Shown here piece after piece: positions 43,090 through 53,089 of a stretch of 64,000 nt of DNA. Source of the stretch: Galeruca laticollis (taxonomy: Eukaryota; Arthropoda; Insecta; Coleoptera; Chrysomelidae); contig OY998176.1 of assembly GCA_963921935.1 (NCBI GenBank), positions 94,213,915 through 94,277,914 on the forward strand, read 5' to 3'. Both the position numbers and the translations under genes were made by a program. Below the pieces are notes generated by a model, which saw nothing but the letters and a program-made list of their open reading frames with translations, did no database searches and was not told the origin of the DNA. Position 1 is the stretch's first letter. Each line of letters starts with the position of its first letter.

Positions 43090-44257
43090 GATACCAAAAT
43101 CACTACACTAAAAGTGGGATTCCCGGTTTATCGGCGGAAGTAGGTGAGTAACACTCACTTACCAACGAACGAAGATGTTACGCCACTGCTTACTTCTTGA
43201 ATGGATACACTGGTAAAGTTTTTTATTGGCTGCCTCACAAGTTATTATCACATGCTTAATGCATTGCTAATTACAATCCAAAAGAACACGTAGAAAAAAC
43301 TAATTATAAATACTTAATTGCTGAATTTATTTAAATGACCTACTTGATCGATCTTTACTCGTCGGCCGCTGTAGTAAGAATAGATTTACGGATTTGTTAA
43401 TGTATTTTGAACTCGTTTATTACAAGAATAAGAGAAAGCAAGAGGTCTGAAATATCAAGTTTTTTGAGAAAAAAGAATCAAAATCATATAGTTATGATAC
43501 TGTATAGAATATTGATCTGCTTAGAATCATTCAGCGTTTTGTAATAAGAAAATTAGGTGGTTATATCTGTCGTCGAATTTCGTAATTCTGTATCAGCACC
43601 TATAGTGACTCTCATTGATGTGTGATATGAGAAACTGATATTTCTTCCATATTAGTGAAGTCTAATTACGAAGGAAGTGCCAACCATTTTCCTAGTCATA
43701 TTTTTCCATAAGCGCCATTCATTATTTTTGAGAATTATGAATGAAGTCCTTTATTTTAGCCGAGTACACTTTTATTTATGATCCAGCATTACATATCAAC
43801 CGAAATTCATTATCAAACAACATAAACAATAGGTACCAATAATGATAATTGTCCAATTCAAATTTTTTGTATTATTCCAGTAAACCGTGAACATTCTATT
43901 AAGCTCTCACAGAAAGTTTCCCAATATTCGCTTTGTAATTCTTGTTGTTGATTTCTTCGGTTTGATAAATAAACTTTGTTCAGGAAAATGTGGAAATTGT
44001 TAAAAAAATAAGTATGACAGGAAGATTGAAAAATCAAGAAAGCAGTGATTGAAAGGAAGGTTGAACTGGCTACTCCTATAAGCTAAGGTTTAAGACAGCA
44101 GGGTACATTCGTTTGCTCCATTCCAAAACGCAGTATGTGCAAAAACGAAAAATGTGAGAAAAAGTATTTTAGTTTTCTATATGCCTCGTGTAGTTTAATT
44201 AATGAATTCTTTTGATATTACTGGTATGTAGTGAAATTTTTATGAAAATTTCAATAC
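43090..44257. other. No gene seen; possible LINE 5' flank
   Basis: The first 150 bp may be LINE 5' untranslated sequence. The rest is AT-rich without recognised features. Confidence 0.45.
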
Positions 44258-44870
44258 ATATTCAAAGTAACCAATTCTTCTACTATTAGTACTCCTTTGC
44301 CAACCTCTTCGTCGTGGTTACTTCGCTCTATTATAATCGGTGTACCTTGCTCCATGATTCCCTGTAGCCGTGCTACTATCATGGTTTCGCTTCGTGCAGG
44401 TAGAACGGCATCTTCCTGTACAGCTGCCAATACCGCGCTGCCTTCATATTGATGAAGGAATACCTCTTCGGAACCCACTTCAAAGGTTCTGTTTCTAAAG
44501 TCTAATTGGAAACCATGTACATTCATTACGTCCATTGCCAGAATGAGGTCCTCTTCAATGTCAGCTACGATTATCGTATGTGTGAACTTTTCTGCGCCAA
44601 TTCCCAATTGGATTTGTGTCTCACCGTAAACGTTCGCACTTCCTCCTGTGGCGGTCCCCAGTCGCAGTCTCGTTGGTAAAAGCTTCTTCTTGGAGTTTAT
44701 TATTTCTGGTCGTATAATGATTCTAGTGGCTCCAGTGTCTACCAGCAGAGTATATCTCTTGTCATTAACTTCGCCATATACATATAGACTGTCGTTGCGA
44801 CATCTGAGCGAAGCTATCAGTATCAGAGGGTCTTTGGAACGATCATGGGTCGGTGCTGCCCCTTCGTAGC
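44258..44870 (-). pseudogene. Gypsy aspartic protease
   Basis: LLVDTGATRIIIRPEI carries the DTGA catalytic triplet of retroelement proteases (about 44740). It is followed by GSANVYGETQIQLGIGAEKF, IVADIEEDLILAMDVMNVHG (the ILG-like flap-proximal region) and QLDFRNRTFEVGSEEVF, then the linker towards RT. The frame ends at 44251 with LNMY, where the element is truncated. A protease like this cuts Gag-Pol into working parts. The catalytic motif looks intact. Confidence 0.85.
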
Positions 44871-44879
44871 CGACCCGTT

Positions 44880-46230
44880 CTAGTTTTCCTGTGACTGGGG
44901 TTCTTGGTTCGCAGGAGTCCTGGGGCGCTTACACGAACTACGTACATGCCCTAGCTCGTCACAATTCCAGCATCTGATTTTTCTCGGCTTGTTGTTCATC
45001 ATACTTCTCATTAAACTGACGAACTGGTCAAATCTGTCTTCGTCATCTTCTTCTTGGATGGTCCTAATTTTGTTATATCCCGAAGCCTTCGTTGCTGCTT
45101 CATATTCCAGAGGAGCTGTCAATGCGTCGACTTATGTTTTCGGATGGGCTGAACGAAGCTTCCTCTGCATATCGGGGTCACGTAAGCCATCAATGAAGGC
45201 CTGGATGCTCAGACATTCCATCATGTTATCTCTTGCTGACGGATAAGAAAATCGAACAAGTCGGGCAATATCCACTTCATACTCTTGAAGGGCTTCGTCA
45301 CGTTTCTGTCTTCGGTTCTTCAGCTGAGACTGGTACAAATGTTCTACATGTTCGTGACCGTATTGCATGTACAACCTCTTCTTCAGCTGCTCGAAGTCAT
45401 TCGTTCCGTCAAGCATTATCGTCTGAAGTACATCTAAGGCATCTCCCCGAAGCGCTATAGTTAGGTTCACTGCTTTCTCCTTATCGGACCAATTATTCAC
45501 TCTAGCAGCTGTTTCAAACTGTTTCACATAATTGGTCTACGACATTTTCCCATCGAACGTTGGGGCCTTAACTTAGGGTGTGTTTCTGTCTTGCAAGGTT
45601 TCGTTTGCTCGGTCTTCTTTTCTTCCGCTGGCGTGTCTTGAGTTCTTATATCTGTCATCTTTCTAATTCCTTGATTTTCTCGCCCATCGTTGTCATCTTA
45701 TTCACAATCTTCTCGTCCATCGTTGTAATCTTATTCTCGATTTTCTCGTCCATCGTTGAAATTTTATTCTCGATTTCAGATTTTAGAGAAGACATTTCAT
45801 TTTCAATGTCAGCGGTAATGTCGTTTTTCATTAATAGGATATCGGCAGATATATCGTTCTTCAAAGCAGAAATCTTGTCGTCAAAATTAGCAGAAATGTC
45901 GTTCTTCATAGCAGAAATATCGTTTTTCACATTGGTTGAAATTTTCTCTTCCATGGCAGAAATATCGTTCTTCATAGTAGAAATCTTCTCGTCCATGTTC
46001 TCTTCTATGGCAGAAATCTTCTCGTTCATTTTAGCAGAAATTGACGAGATTAATGTGAAAACCTCGTCATTAGATAAAACTGTCTCTGGATCAAAGCCGT
46101 CATTTTACAGTGCCACTTTAAGTATTTCTACTAATTCACTTTTCTTAGCGGACGTTTCAAACTCACGATCTTCCAATTCTGTTGTTAGTTCCGTCACTTT
46201 TAGGTCACATAGTCTCTTGGCCATTTTTAC
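44880..46230 (-). pseudogene. Gypsy Gag with SAP-like domain and one zinc knuckle
   Basis: Begins MAKRLCDLKVTELTTELEDR, a SAP-like motif, then a stop near 46107 and a long coiled coil with about eight KNDISA/KNDITA or DEKI-x-T-M-type repeats (46029-45655). The capsid-like part (WSDKEKAVNLTIALRGDALD, EQLKKRLYMQYGHEHVEHLY, SARDNMMECLSIQAFIDGLR) and one knuckle IRCWNCDELGHVRSSCKR (C-x2-C-x4-H-x4-C, 44980-44930) follow. Compared with 5264-6670 and 20060-21533 it lacks the second cysteine module. Confidence 0.82.
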
Positions 46231-46252
46231 GTAGCAGTTTATTTATATTATT

Positions 46253-46267
46253 CCACTTCTGACACCA
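46253..46267 (-). promoter_or_regulatory. Primer binding site, tRNA-Leu-like
   Basis: Minus strand TGGTGTCAGAAGTGG one base after the LTR. Confidence 0.75.
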
Positions 46268-46268
46268 A

Positions 46269-46720
46269 TATATTGTTTTTCCTATTTATTCAAACGTTTT
46301 TATTACGGGTGGGATAAATTTATACACACACGTTATGTCTACTAACTTAATTTATTTATTCACTACACTATTCACTTATTTTATATTACTAATTTATATA
46401 AACAATTCACTAATTTATATTCACTTATTTACTGTTTATCTCACGATGTGAAATTATAAACTAAAACTCTCTCGCTGGTCGGTCCTTTATATATTAGTGC
46501 CTCTTTTTGCTAGATAATTCTAGATTGCGGCTTACACAAAAACAATTAGCTCTCTGGCATTTTCTAGATAAGACTGGTCACAAAACCAATGTCTTGATAA
46601 GATAGTCACAATCGTAAACAGTTCTAAGAAATCCCTGCGCATCAGCCATAATTTAAACTTACATACATGGTTTAGACAGAGTCGGATTCAGGGACTATAT
46701 CAGTGTGTTGTTTCGTAACA
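46269..46720 (-). repeat. 5' LTR of Gypsy half-element
   Basis: Minus strand TGTTACGAAACAACAC to CAATATA, 452 bp; related to 33030-33478 and 17510-17984. Confidence 0.82.
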
Positions 46721-47019
46721 ATATTGAACAGAAATAAATATTTCAAAACCAATTATCCGTTACATGGTATGTACCAAATGAACACTGTCATATTCTTCCA
46801 TTAAGTCTGGTACGGAATCACATTCAACTAGATTATTCCAGAAAACCAACCTGTTTTCTGGAATTTAAAGTCCCAAAACTTTTTTGATCTCTTGTTTCTT
46901 CGATTTCTTAATACCATGCTTTGGAAGCGTTTCAGGTATGTTCTGAATATTAAATTTCTTCTGCAGAAAATTTAGGGATTTGCACTCTTTTTGGTCGAAG
47001 GTAGTTTGGTAATCTATGC

Positions 47020-47519
47020 ATTTTGACACCTTCTTAAAACGTACCTCAACCCATTTAGAAGATCATCGCCATTTTTCGGACTACTTGCCTTTTTTTCCAT
47101 TTGTGAAAAATATTCACATCTGGATATTGGACACCCTTTTTTGAAAAAGCATCAGCGGCTGTAAGATTGCTATATTCATATATATTAACAACTTTATTGA
47201 TTTTGGATTCAATGGATGCCATCGGCACTTATGTGATTCTGTCCTTTGATGAGATTATGTAAAGACACCCTATATAGTTCAGTTTCTTAACTTATGAACT
47301 CAACTAGCGATTTGTACATGAGATCCAGTTTTTATTTTGTCCTTCACAATTATCTAGCCAAATAACAAATTCTTTCATAGATCGCATCTCCGAAAGAACA
47401 ATGACGTATATGCAAATCGTATAATTGTTCAGAAAATCACTTGTACAAAAAATCAGTGACGTCATTGTTTCTCTGAATATTTGTGCACCCATTGCAAAGG
47501 CGACACTTTGTTCATGCAA
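47020..47519 (-). pseudogene. Insect repeat-family ORF with LDNCxGQNKNW motif
   Basis: Minus strand HEQSVAFAMGAQIFRETMTS, then EFVIWLDNCEGQNKNW and, after shifts, SLTAADAFSKKGVQYPDV-type wording. The WLDNC-x-GQNKNW phrase, with an ADSFH-like block downstream, is typical of a protein family found many times per genome in insects and usually annotated as uncharacterised. Multi-copy occurrence suggests a transposase-like role, with the Asp of LDNC perhaps catalytic; that is inference. This copy is decayed. Confidence 0.5.
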
Positions 47520-47689
47520 GAAAAAGAAATCAGTAAAATAAAATATTTATTTGCTTTATTAACAGTTGTTTCACCTAACAAAATATTTAATTAATATTTG
47601 TAATTTTTTATTGATTTGTATTCTGAAGTTGGAAACATTCAAAAAGACATTCATTTTCGAATTAAAGTGTTAAATTTTCGTAACATATG

Positions 47690-48190
47690 GGAATGGGAAT
47701 GTGCCTTTAACAAGATCTTTAAATGTCTTATCTTATTATCAGCAACTGCGTCCTTTTAAACATAGGCTGCATGTAGAGTGACTTTCTTTTATTTCGCGTT
47801 CCTGAATTTATAGTTCCAACTTAGAACAGTTACCCATGCATCTTCTTTGAAACTAGTTTTATAATAATAGCTAGGGCTTTCCTTAACAAAACGTAGGGTT
47901 TATTTATCGTTGCCATTTTGACTGTAATTAAAACCAAGTTCTTCGCTTAATCGTTTTAAATCTATAAAACCATCGGAATATATTTCTTATACTATATTGA
48001 GATTTCCTGTTTTTTAGCATTTCTAATAAATGATATGTACTGTCCGGGAACGTATACAGGCCCAGATTTTTTCATATTTTGAATACTTTTCAATACCGCT
48101 GTGTACTGCGTCGCCCTCATTTTGCATATGTCTACGAATCAAATATTTATGTGTGATCGAAATAATCTTAGTCCATTGAAAAGTTACATT
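47690..48190 (-). pseudogene. Second repeat-family fragment (HxQNEGDxxH motif)
   Basis: Minus strand WTKIISITHKYLIRRHMQNE then GDAVHSGIEK, and in later frames EIYSDGFIDLKRLSEELGFN and KTSFKEDAWVTV. SITHKYL-x-GHTQNEGD-x-VHS-x-IEK followed by a SD-x-FIDxKxL block is a recurrent insect repeat protein related in style to the LDNC-x-GQNKN family at 47020. Its left-hand neighbour is the inverted-repeat arm at 48207. Function unproven. Confidence 0.45.
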
Positions 48191-48206
48191 TGAGGTTGCT
48201 GTTCTT

Positions 48207-48553
48207 AGAGGATGCAATTTTATTTTTTTGATGTGTAGGGGGGTCAGTGTAAAGCTAAAACTAAGTTTGTGGGGTCGCCACCCTTGTCCCACGGCCGCCA
48301 TTTTTTGTTGACAATAAAATTCTCTACAACTTTGGTCCAGTACCTTTTTATCGTAGCACTATAAATAAAAAAGTTATAGGCGAAAATGTTCAGAAATTCG
48401 AGAAAAAAAATAATATTTTTCGATATAACTTTTTTTATCATTTTACGAAAAAATGATATCAGATCATTTTTGTAGATAGTTTTTTGAGGAACAACTTTTA
48501 TATACAACATTTTTTCATTAAGTCAATAGCTAAGGTTTTACAGCGCTCCGAAG
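48207..48553 (+). repeat. Inverted-repeat arm, left
   Basis: Reverse complement of 50309-50734 apart from an indel; inner end at GCGCTCCGAAG. Confidence 0.85.
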
Positions 48554-48787
48554 TGAGTACTATTTTTCAGTACTCTTAACTACCTATATTATACGTGTGT
48601 ACTAATAATGTGTTATCAGATATTTTTTTTTATCTATTTTGTTGTTATAATTTTTTTAATTATAAAGTTTGCAATATAGTTAATTATTGACTCTTTTTCC
48701 ACCACCCACGAGGTATAGTCTGGAGGCGCGTTTTTTTTACGTGGTATCCCCAATAGGCATAATCCACGGTGATTTTCTAAATTAGAA

Positions 48788-50377
48788 CTACTCCGTCCTC
48801 AGTCTCTTCGATGAACCAGGCTGCGGCTCAGCATCTGATCGGCTTTCTGAATTGAATATCAGTGGGAGAACTGGAAAAGGAAGGGGTGTTAATGTCGACG
48901 GTTCATCATCAAAGTCTTTATCATTTATTAATTCTGAGAATTTCATTACGTTGCTGCATGTCTCTCCAGAACAACGGAAGCACATTGCAGAACATTTCAG
49001 CCCTGCTTTTCGACATCCACACATCGCTCCACAGTTTCCTTTGTATTTGCAGAAGATCAATTTTAGAAGCTCAGGGGGTGCTGGAGGTTTAGAGTTCTGC
49101 ACTGGCATCAATAATTTTCCACGTTTTTTCCAGCCCCAGTCTTCAGGATCATTATAATTACCAAGCTACGACTGGTAGACTGATGGTAGACTCTGAAAGT
49201 ATGAAAGCGAGCTGTGTCTTGTGTCGGAGGAAGTGAAGATAAGTTAAATGTACTTTTGGTCACTGCCTTGGCGAATTGTTTGTTTCTAAGACTGTCAAGA
49301 GAATTATCATCTTTATTACCACCGTATATAGAGATAAAAAAACGTTCACCAATTACATTGAGCAAAGCAGGGTCAACTCTCTTGTTGAGAAACAAAGCCG
49401 TCCCAATTGCAAACTCCAAATTTCCAGGGTTTTCACAAATTTCATTTTACCGATATTGTAAGGAGCTGAAGTTGTGTCACATTCAGAAAAAGCATGAAGA
49501 AACAGCAAGTTATCCGCAATGATATTTCCGTATATAATACCTGACGCACAATATAATTGTTCTGCTGTTCGTCCTTTTGATGGTTTTAAAAAAAAATTCA
49601 TTTGCTTATTGTCTACCAAGTGCTGTTAGCAATATCAGTATGTCAATATCTTTAGCTACAATAGTAATGGTATTAAATAATGGAGATGCAGCAAGGGCAG
49701 TGCGAACGATAAGAGCGTCTGCATCGATTTTGCTTGGTCAACAGTGAAACCCATATCCGAGAATACAGTTTTAAGAAGTATAATCAAGTCTTTTCATTAC
49801 CAAGAAATTTCTCTTGTGATAATGTTGGTATGGTGTTCTTGTCAAATTTTACTTCTGTCGACTGATGTTTTTTCGTGCGGCGCAAACGCTCCCAAGACTT
49901 TGTTCTGGCGACATCAGGGTCGTCTGAGTAACCGTCAAACACAATGCTTGCAGAGAGATCGAAGTGTTCTTGTACATATTTAGTAGTTATATCATTGAAC
50001 GATGAATTTCGATCCCAAACTACTTTATGCAAAAGAAAACCACCGTCAATGACAAAATGACACCTGGCGCTAATGTTAGAGGATCGTTCTACCGGTGTAA
50101 AGGCATTGAACAAAGATGACTTAGTACCTTTTATCATGCCATCCTCCACGAATAATGACAATGGGATAGGTGGTTATTCATACCTCAAGTATTCTTTGAC
50201 ATCACCGACTGTTTCTCTTGAAATGCACATTCGTTGAAATAAGAGTAAATGATTAATGACGACACGAGTTTTATCAACTTCAATAGTACTTGTCATAGCG
50301 CTGAAAGGTTCGGAGCGCTGTAAAACCTTAGCTATTGACTTAATGAAAAAATGTTGTGTATAAAAGTTGTTCCTCAA
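48788..50377 (-). pseudogene. FEN1/PIN-like nuclease-fold protein with CXC-like tail
   Basis: Minus strand, same frame across a TAA at about 50171: PPIPLSLFVEDGMIKGTKSS, HFVIDGGFLLHKVVW, YVQEHFDLSASIVFDGY, then shifts. Next comes DADALIVRTALAASP with IVAKDIDILILLTALG (about 49710-49640), the acidic D-x-D and D-x-D clusters of XPG/FEN1-like PIN domains, and HAFSECDTTSAPYN, resembling the GCD helix-hairpin-helix entry of FEN1. Further on are ISIYGGNKDDNSLDSLRNK and LPPTQDTARFHTFRVYHQ. The tail NCGAMCGCRKAGLKCSAMC-x2-C-x5-C is tesmin/TSO1 CXC-like (about 49030-48960). Similar multi-copy proteins occur in arthropods. Nuclease function is inference; the copy is broken. Confidence 0.6.
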
Positions 50378-50734
50378 AAATCGATCAACAAAAATGGCCT
50401 GATATCATTTTTTCGTAAAATGATAAAAAAAAAGTTACATCGAAAAATATAAATTTTTTTCTCGAATTACTGAACATTTTCGCTTATAACTTTTTTATTA
50501 ATAGTTCTACGACAAAAAGTTACTGGACCAAAGTTGTAGAGAATTTAATTTGCAACAAAAAATTTCAACAAATTTTTTTATCAAATAAATAGTTTGAGAT
50601 ATATATCGTAAAAACCATTTCAACCCCTATTTTCAAGATGGCGGCCGTGGGACAAGGGTGGCGACCCCACAAACTTGTTTTTAGCTTTACACTGACCCCC
50701 CCCTACACATCAAAAAAATAAAATTGTGTCCTCT
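50309..50734 (-). repeat. Inverted-repeat arm, right
   Basis: Inverted partner of 48207-48553; outer end at AATTGTGTCCTCT. Confidence 0.85.
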
Positions 50735-50744
50735 GAAAAACGCA

Positions 50745-51755
50745 AGGTAAGGCCTAAAAAATGGACTATCTCCAAGTTTTCTACAGCAAACAAACACATC
50801 CCAATTATAAATCTGAAAAAATTGAAGTTTCTTTAGGGTACCTTACAATCTACATTATTTGCTTAAATTTTATTGAAAGCTAATTAGAATGTGTTTCTTG
50901 CTAATTGATAATTGGTTACCTATTTTTTTGCTGTCCTCCACGGTATCTGAGTGAAAAAGTATATAGCAGCCTGTATAATCATGGAGAAACGTCCAGTCGC
51001 AAGCTCCAATTTTCATAGAACCTCGGTGCCTTAGACCCCCATGCTTAAAATAGCATATTGTATGGCATTCTTAAATCTTGGATATCTGTAATTATAAACC
51101 TTGTATGAAGATAGTAATAATTTTTTCAAGAATTGAAGTACGTACTGATTGTAAAATTATAGCAGTTCAATCTGGAATTATTGTAAAAAAAGGCCAATGT
51201 TTGGTCCTGTTAGAACTGCTTATAAATCATACACAGTATTAAATTCGGTGTTGAAAAAACTAGAATAAGCGTCATAATTTTCTATTCGTTTTTTTTTGGC
51301 GTTGTGTAACTCAAAATCTCAAGAAGTCTGAGCGCATGAGTAGTAGCTTCCTACACCGTGGTAAAACAATGCTTTAAACATTACACCACCTCAACCTAGT
51401 GGTCCACGTAGTGTTATTAGAATATAAGCGACATGCGCGAGCAAAATCCCATTGTGTGCTTGAAGCTCTGCTATAATTTGTTGACGCGCGAGCTCCAGCC
51501 GCTACTTTTTGATTTGTTCACACACAACAATGTATTATTATAATAGATGTATACCACAGTGTACATACAAATTTTAGTTATTATATTATGTTCTAGCCTA
51601 ACCCTGTCCTCATAATTCTGTTTGAATTATTACCTAACTTGCATCATAAGAAATTCATTCTCTCGTGCACTATTTATAAAATTCAAAATCTGTTCCCCTG
51701 TGAAATTTTTTTGGTTTATGTCTCTCTGATTGTCATTTTATGAAGATAATGAGTT
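50745..51755. other. No gene seen
   Basis: About 1 kb without recognised coding or repeats. The first 100 bp may be weakly related, inverted, to 48110-48200. Confidence 0.45.
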
Positions 51756-51762
51756 TATGAAA

Positions 51763-52041
51763 TCAACTTATATCAATGTTTAAATTTAAATTTATGGTAG
51801 TTCTCAACATTGAATAATGGAACCATAACGTCGATGATTTCCGTTGATATTGGCTTGACTTTCCCGAGAAATGCAATAAGAACATTTTCCGTGTAGTTTT
51901 TGATTTTTTAGTGTAACACCAACCTAAAACATCGCCATATGACTTGTATATTTTTGTCAACTTTTCTGGAGGCAGGTTTTGAGTTACATTGCACCCAATT
52001 TCGGCAATATCAGGAGGAGTGCAATCAGTTTCTTCTTTCAT
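51763..52041 (-). pseudogene. Crypton-like recombinase N-terminal fragment
   Basis: Open minus-strand frame of 92 codons: PPEKLTKIYKSYGDVLGWCY, TRKMFLLHFSGKSSQYQRKS and STLWFHYSMLRTTINLNLNI followed by DIS. The same blocks appear in 1900-2305. They resemble the SAM-like core-binding half of Crypton-type tyrosine recombinases. The catalytic half is missing. The start is an ATG at 52041, consistent with a real N-terminus. Confidence 0.55.
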
Positions 52042-52044
52042 GTT

Positions 52045-52525
52045 TATTTAGCCTAACAATCAGTATTTTATCAATCAAAATTTGAAGAAAATTTTGTGAA
52101 ATGATATTGCACACTTCTTAATGACTGTACAAAACTATTACAATTACATAACCTTTGACAGAATACACAACACAAAATTATCTAAGGTAACTTGATAAAT
52201 ATACAAATAAAAAAAGAGTGTTATAATGATTATCCCATTTGAAAAGGTTAGTACTTTTTCGCACTCTTTTGGAGTTACAATGAAACTTCCATTTAACAAG
52301 CATTGTTCTCTTTCGCACGCCCTCAGACGTATGTATAGGAAATTTCACGTATTTATATGAGTCTTTAAATGTTTAATTTTAATGGTGGTCGCAGATGAAA
52401 CATTTTTATGACAAAATGCTGGTAACCACGCCGCACACAACATAAACGCAACGGACTCATTGAAGATCAACTGACAAAACATAGTATCTTAATGATGAAG
52501 TGACTCTATTGAATACTAAATGATA
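52045..52525. other. No gene seen
   Basis: AT-rich spacer between the Crypton-like and Tc1-like fragments. Confidence 0.4.
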
Positions 52526-52529
52526 TTTG

Positions 52530-53080
52530 GCGTTCACTCTTCAGAAGACAGTATCTGGTATATACTGGATTATGGAGGTTACCAATAGTCGCCAAAATTT
52601 TAGTTGCTGCCATTTGCCAAACCAGATCATCTGGTATGTACTGTATTTTAGTGTAGATGAAACATAGACTATGTTTTACGATGGGAAAGGGGAAATATTG
52701 TGTTGATACTAGGTTTTGATAATGTATCTCTGAAAATCTTACAGATATCAACAAATAGACCGGGTTAAAAGGTGCGCCTATAATCACAGTATATCCAAAA
52801 ATATGAAAAAAACATTTTTGGAAACTGTGTTTTGGCATGGAGCAGCCGCATTGTGTATTCACAATGATTTGCTTGGTCCAGTAGATGTAGATGGTGGAGG
52901 AAAATGGTGACAGGGATGAAATTTTCATAAGCAGTCAGTTGCTTCCGAATAGCATACTGGAGAAGATAAAAAAAATAAGGAATTTTAGTATCCAAGCCAC
53001 TCAAAAAACTTTCCCAAACTTGACTGCGAATTTTCTGAAGGATAATGCAAACGTCCCACTCACAATAAATCATAAACATA
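52530..53080 (+). pseudogene. Tc1-like transposase fragment
   Basis: Plus strand, over several frames: a VDET-type box near 52650 (first catalytic Asp/Glu region), KTFLETVFWHGAAALCIHND (equivalent to the S-x-MVWG block), LLGPVDVDGG with DEIFISSQLLPNSILEKIKK, IRNFSIQATQKTFPNLTANF and LKDNANVPLT. These line up by eye with the stretch between the first and second acidic residues of Tc3/Tx1-type transposases (pattern PIFQQDNARPHTA...NFL...NVPLLPW), with the second Asp no longer readable. Highly decayed. Confidence 0.5.
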
Positions 53081-53089
53081 TATTATCGT

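Larger units (their letters stand above)
44258..46720 (-). mobile_element. Gypsy 5' half, macro-domain lineage
   Basis: LTR (46269-46720), primer site (46253-46267), Gag (46230-44880) and protease (44870-44258) on the minus strand; the rest is missing. ATAT at 46721-46724 flanks it. With only one zinc knuckle and a protease, it represents the longer, ancestral layout of the lineage. Confidence 0.85.
48207..50734 (-). mobile_element. Inverted-repeat cassette with FEN1/PIN-like protein gene
   Basis: Arms 48207-48553 and 50309-50734 are inverted copies (the right arm holds about 70 extra bases near 50565-50637) around a minus-strand protein-coding centre. Outer parts share GATGTGTAGGGGGG and the GGGGTCGCCACCCTTGTCCC block. 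The arrangement is that of a transposon with long inverted repeats, but no DDE transposase is seen and no target duplicate could be fixed. The start of the protein lies inside the right arm. Confidence 0.6.

Noticed and set aside
33030..46720. One 13.7-kb Gypsy element with internal insertions and an ATAT target duplicate
   Set aside because: The left and right parts both contain the protease-RT linker region (35430-35712 and 44258-44530), and these differ at many positions, so they come from two copies.
52506..52928. Minus-strand 140-codon frame as a separate gene
   Set aside because: The plus strand in the same place shows a decayed Tc1-like transposase, which explains the region better.
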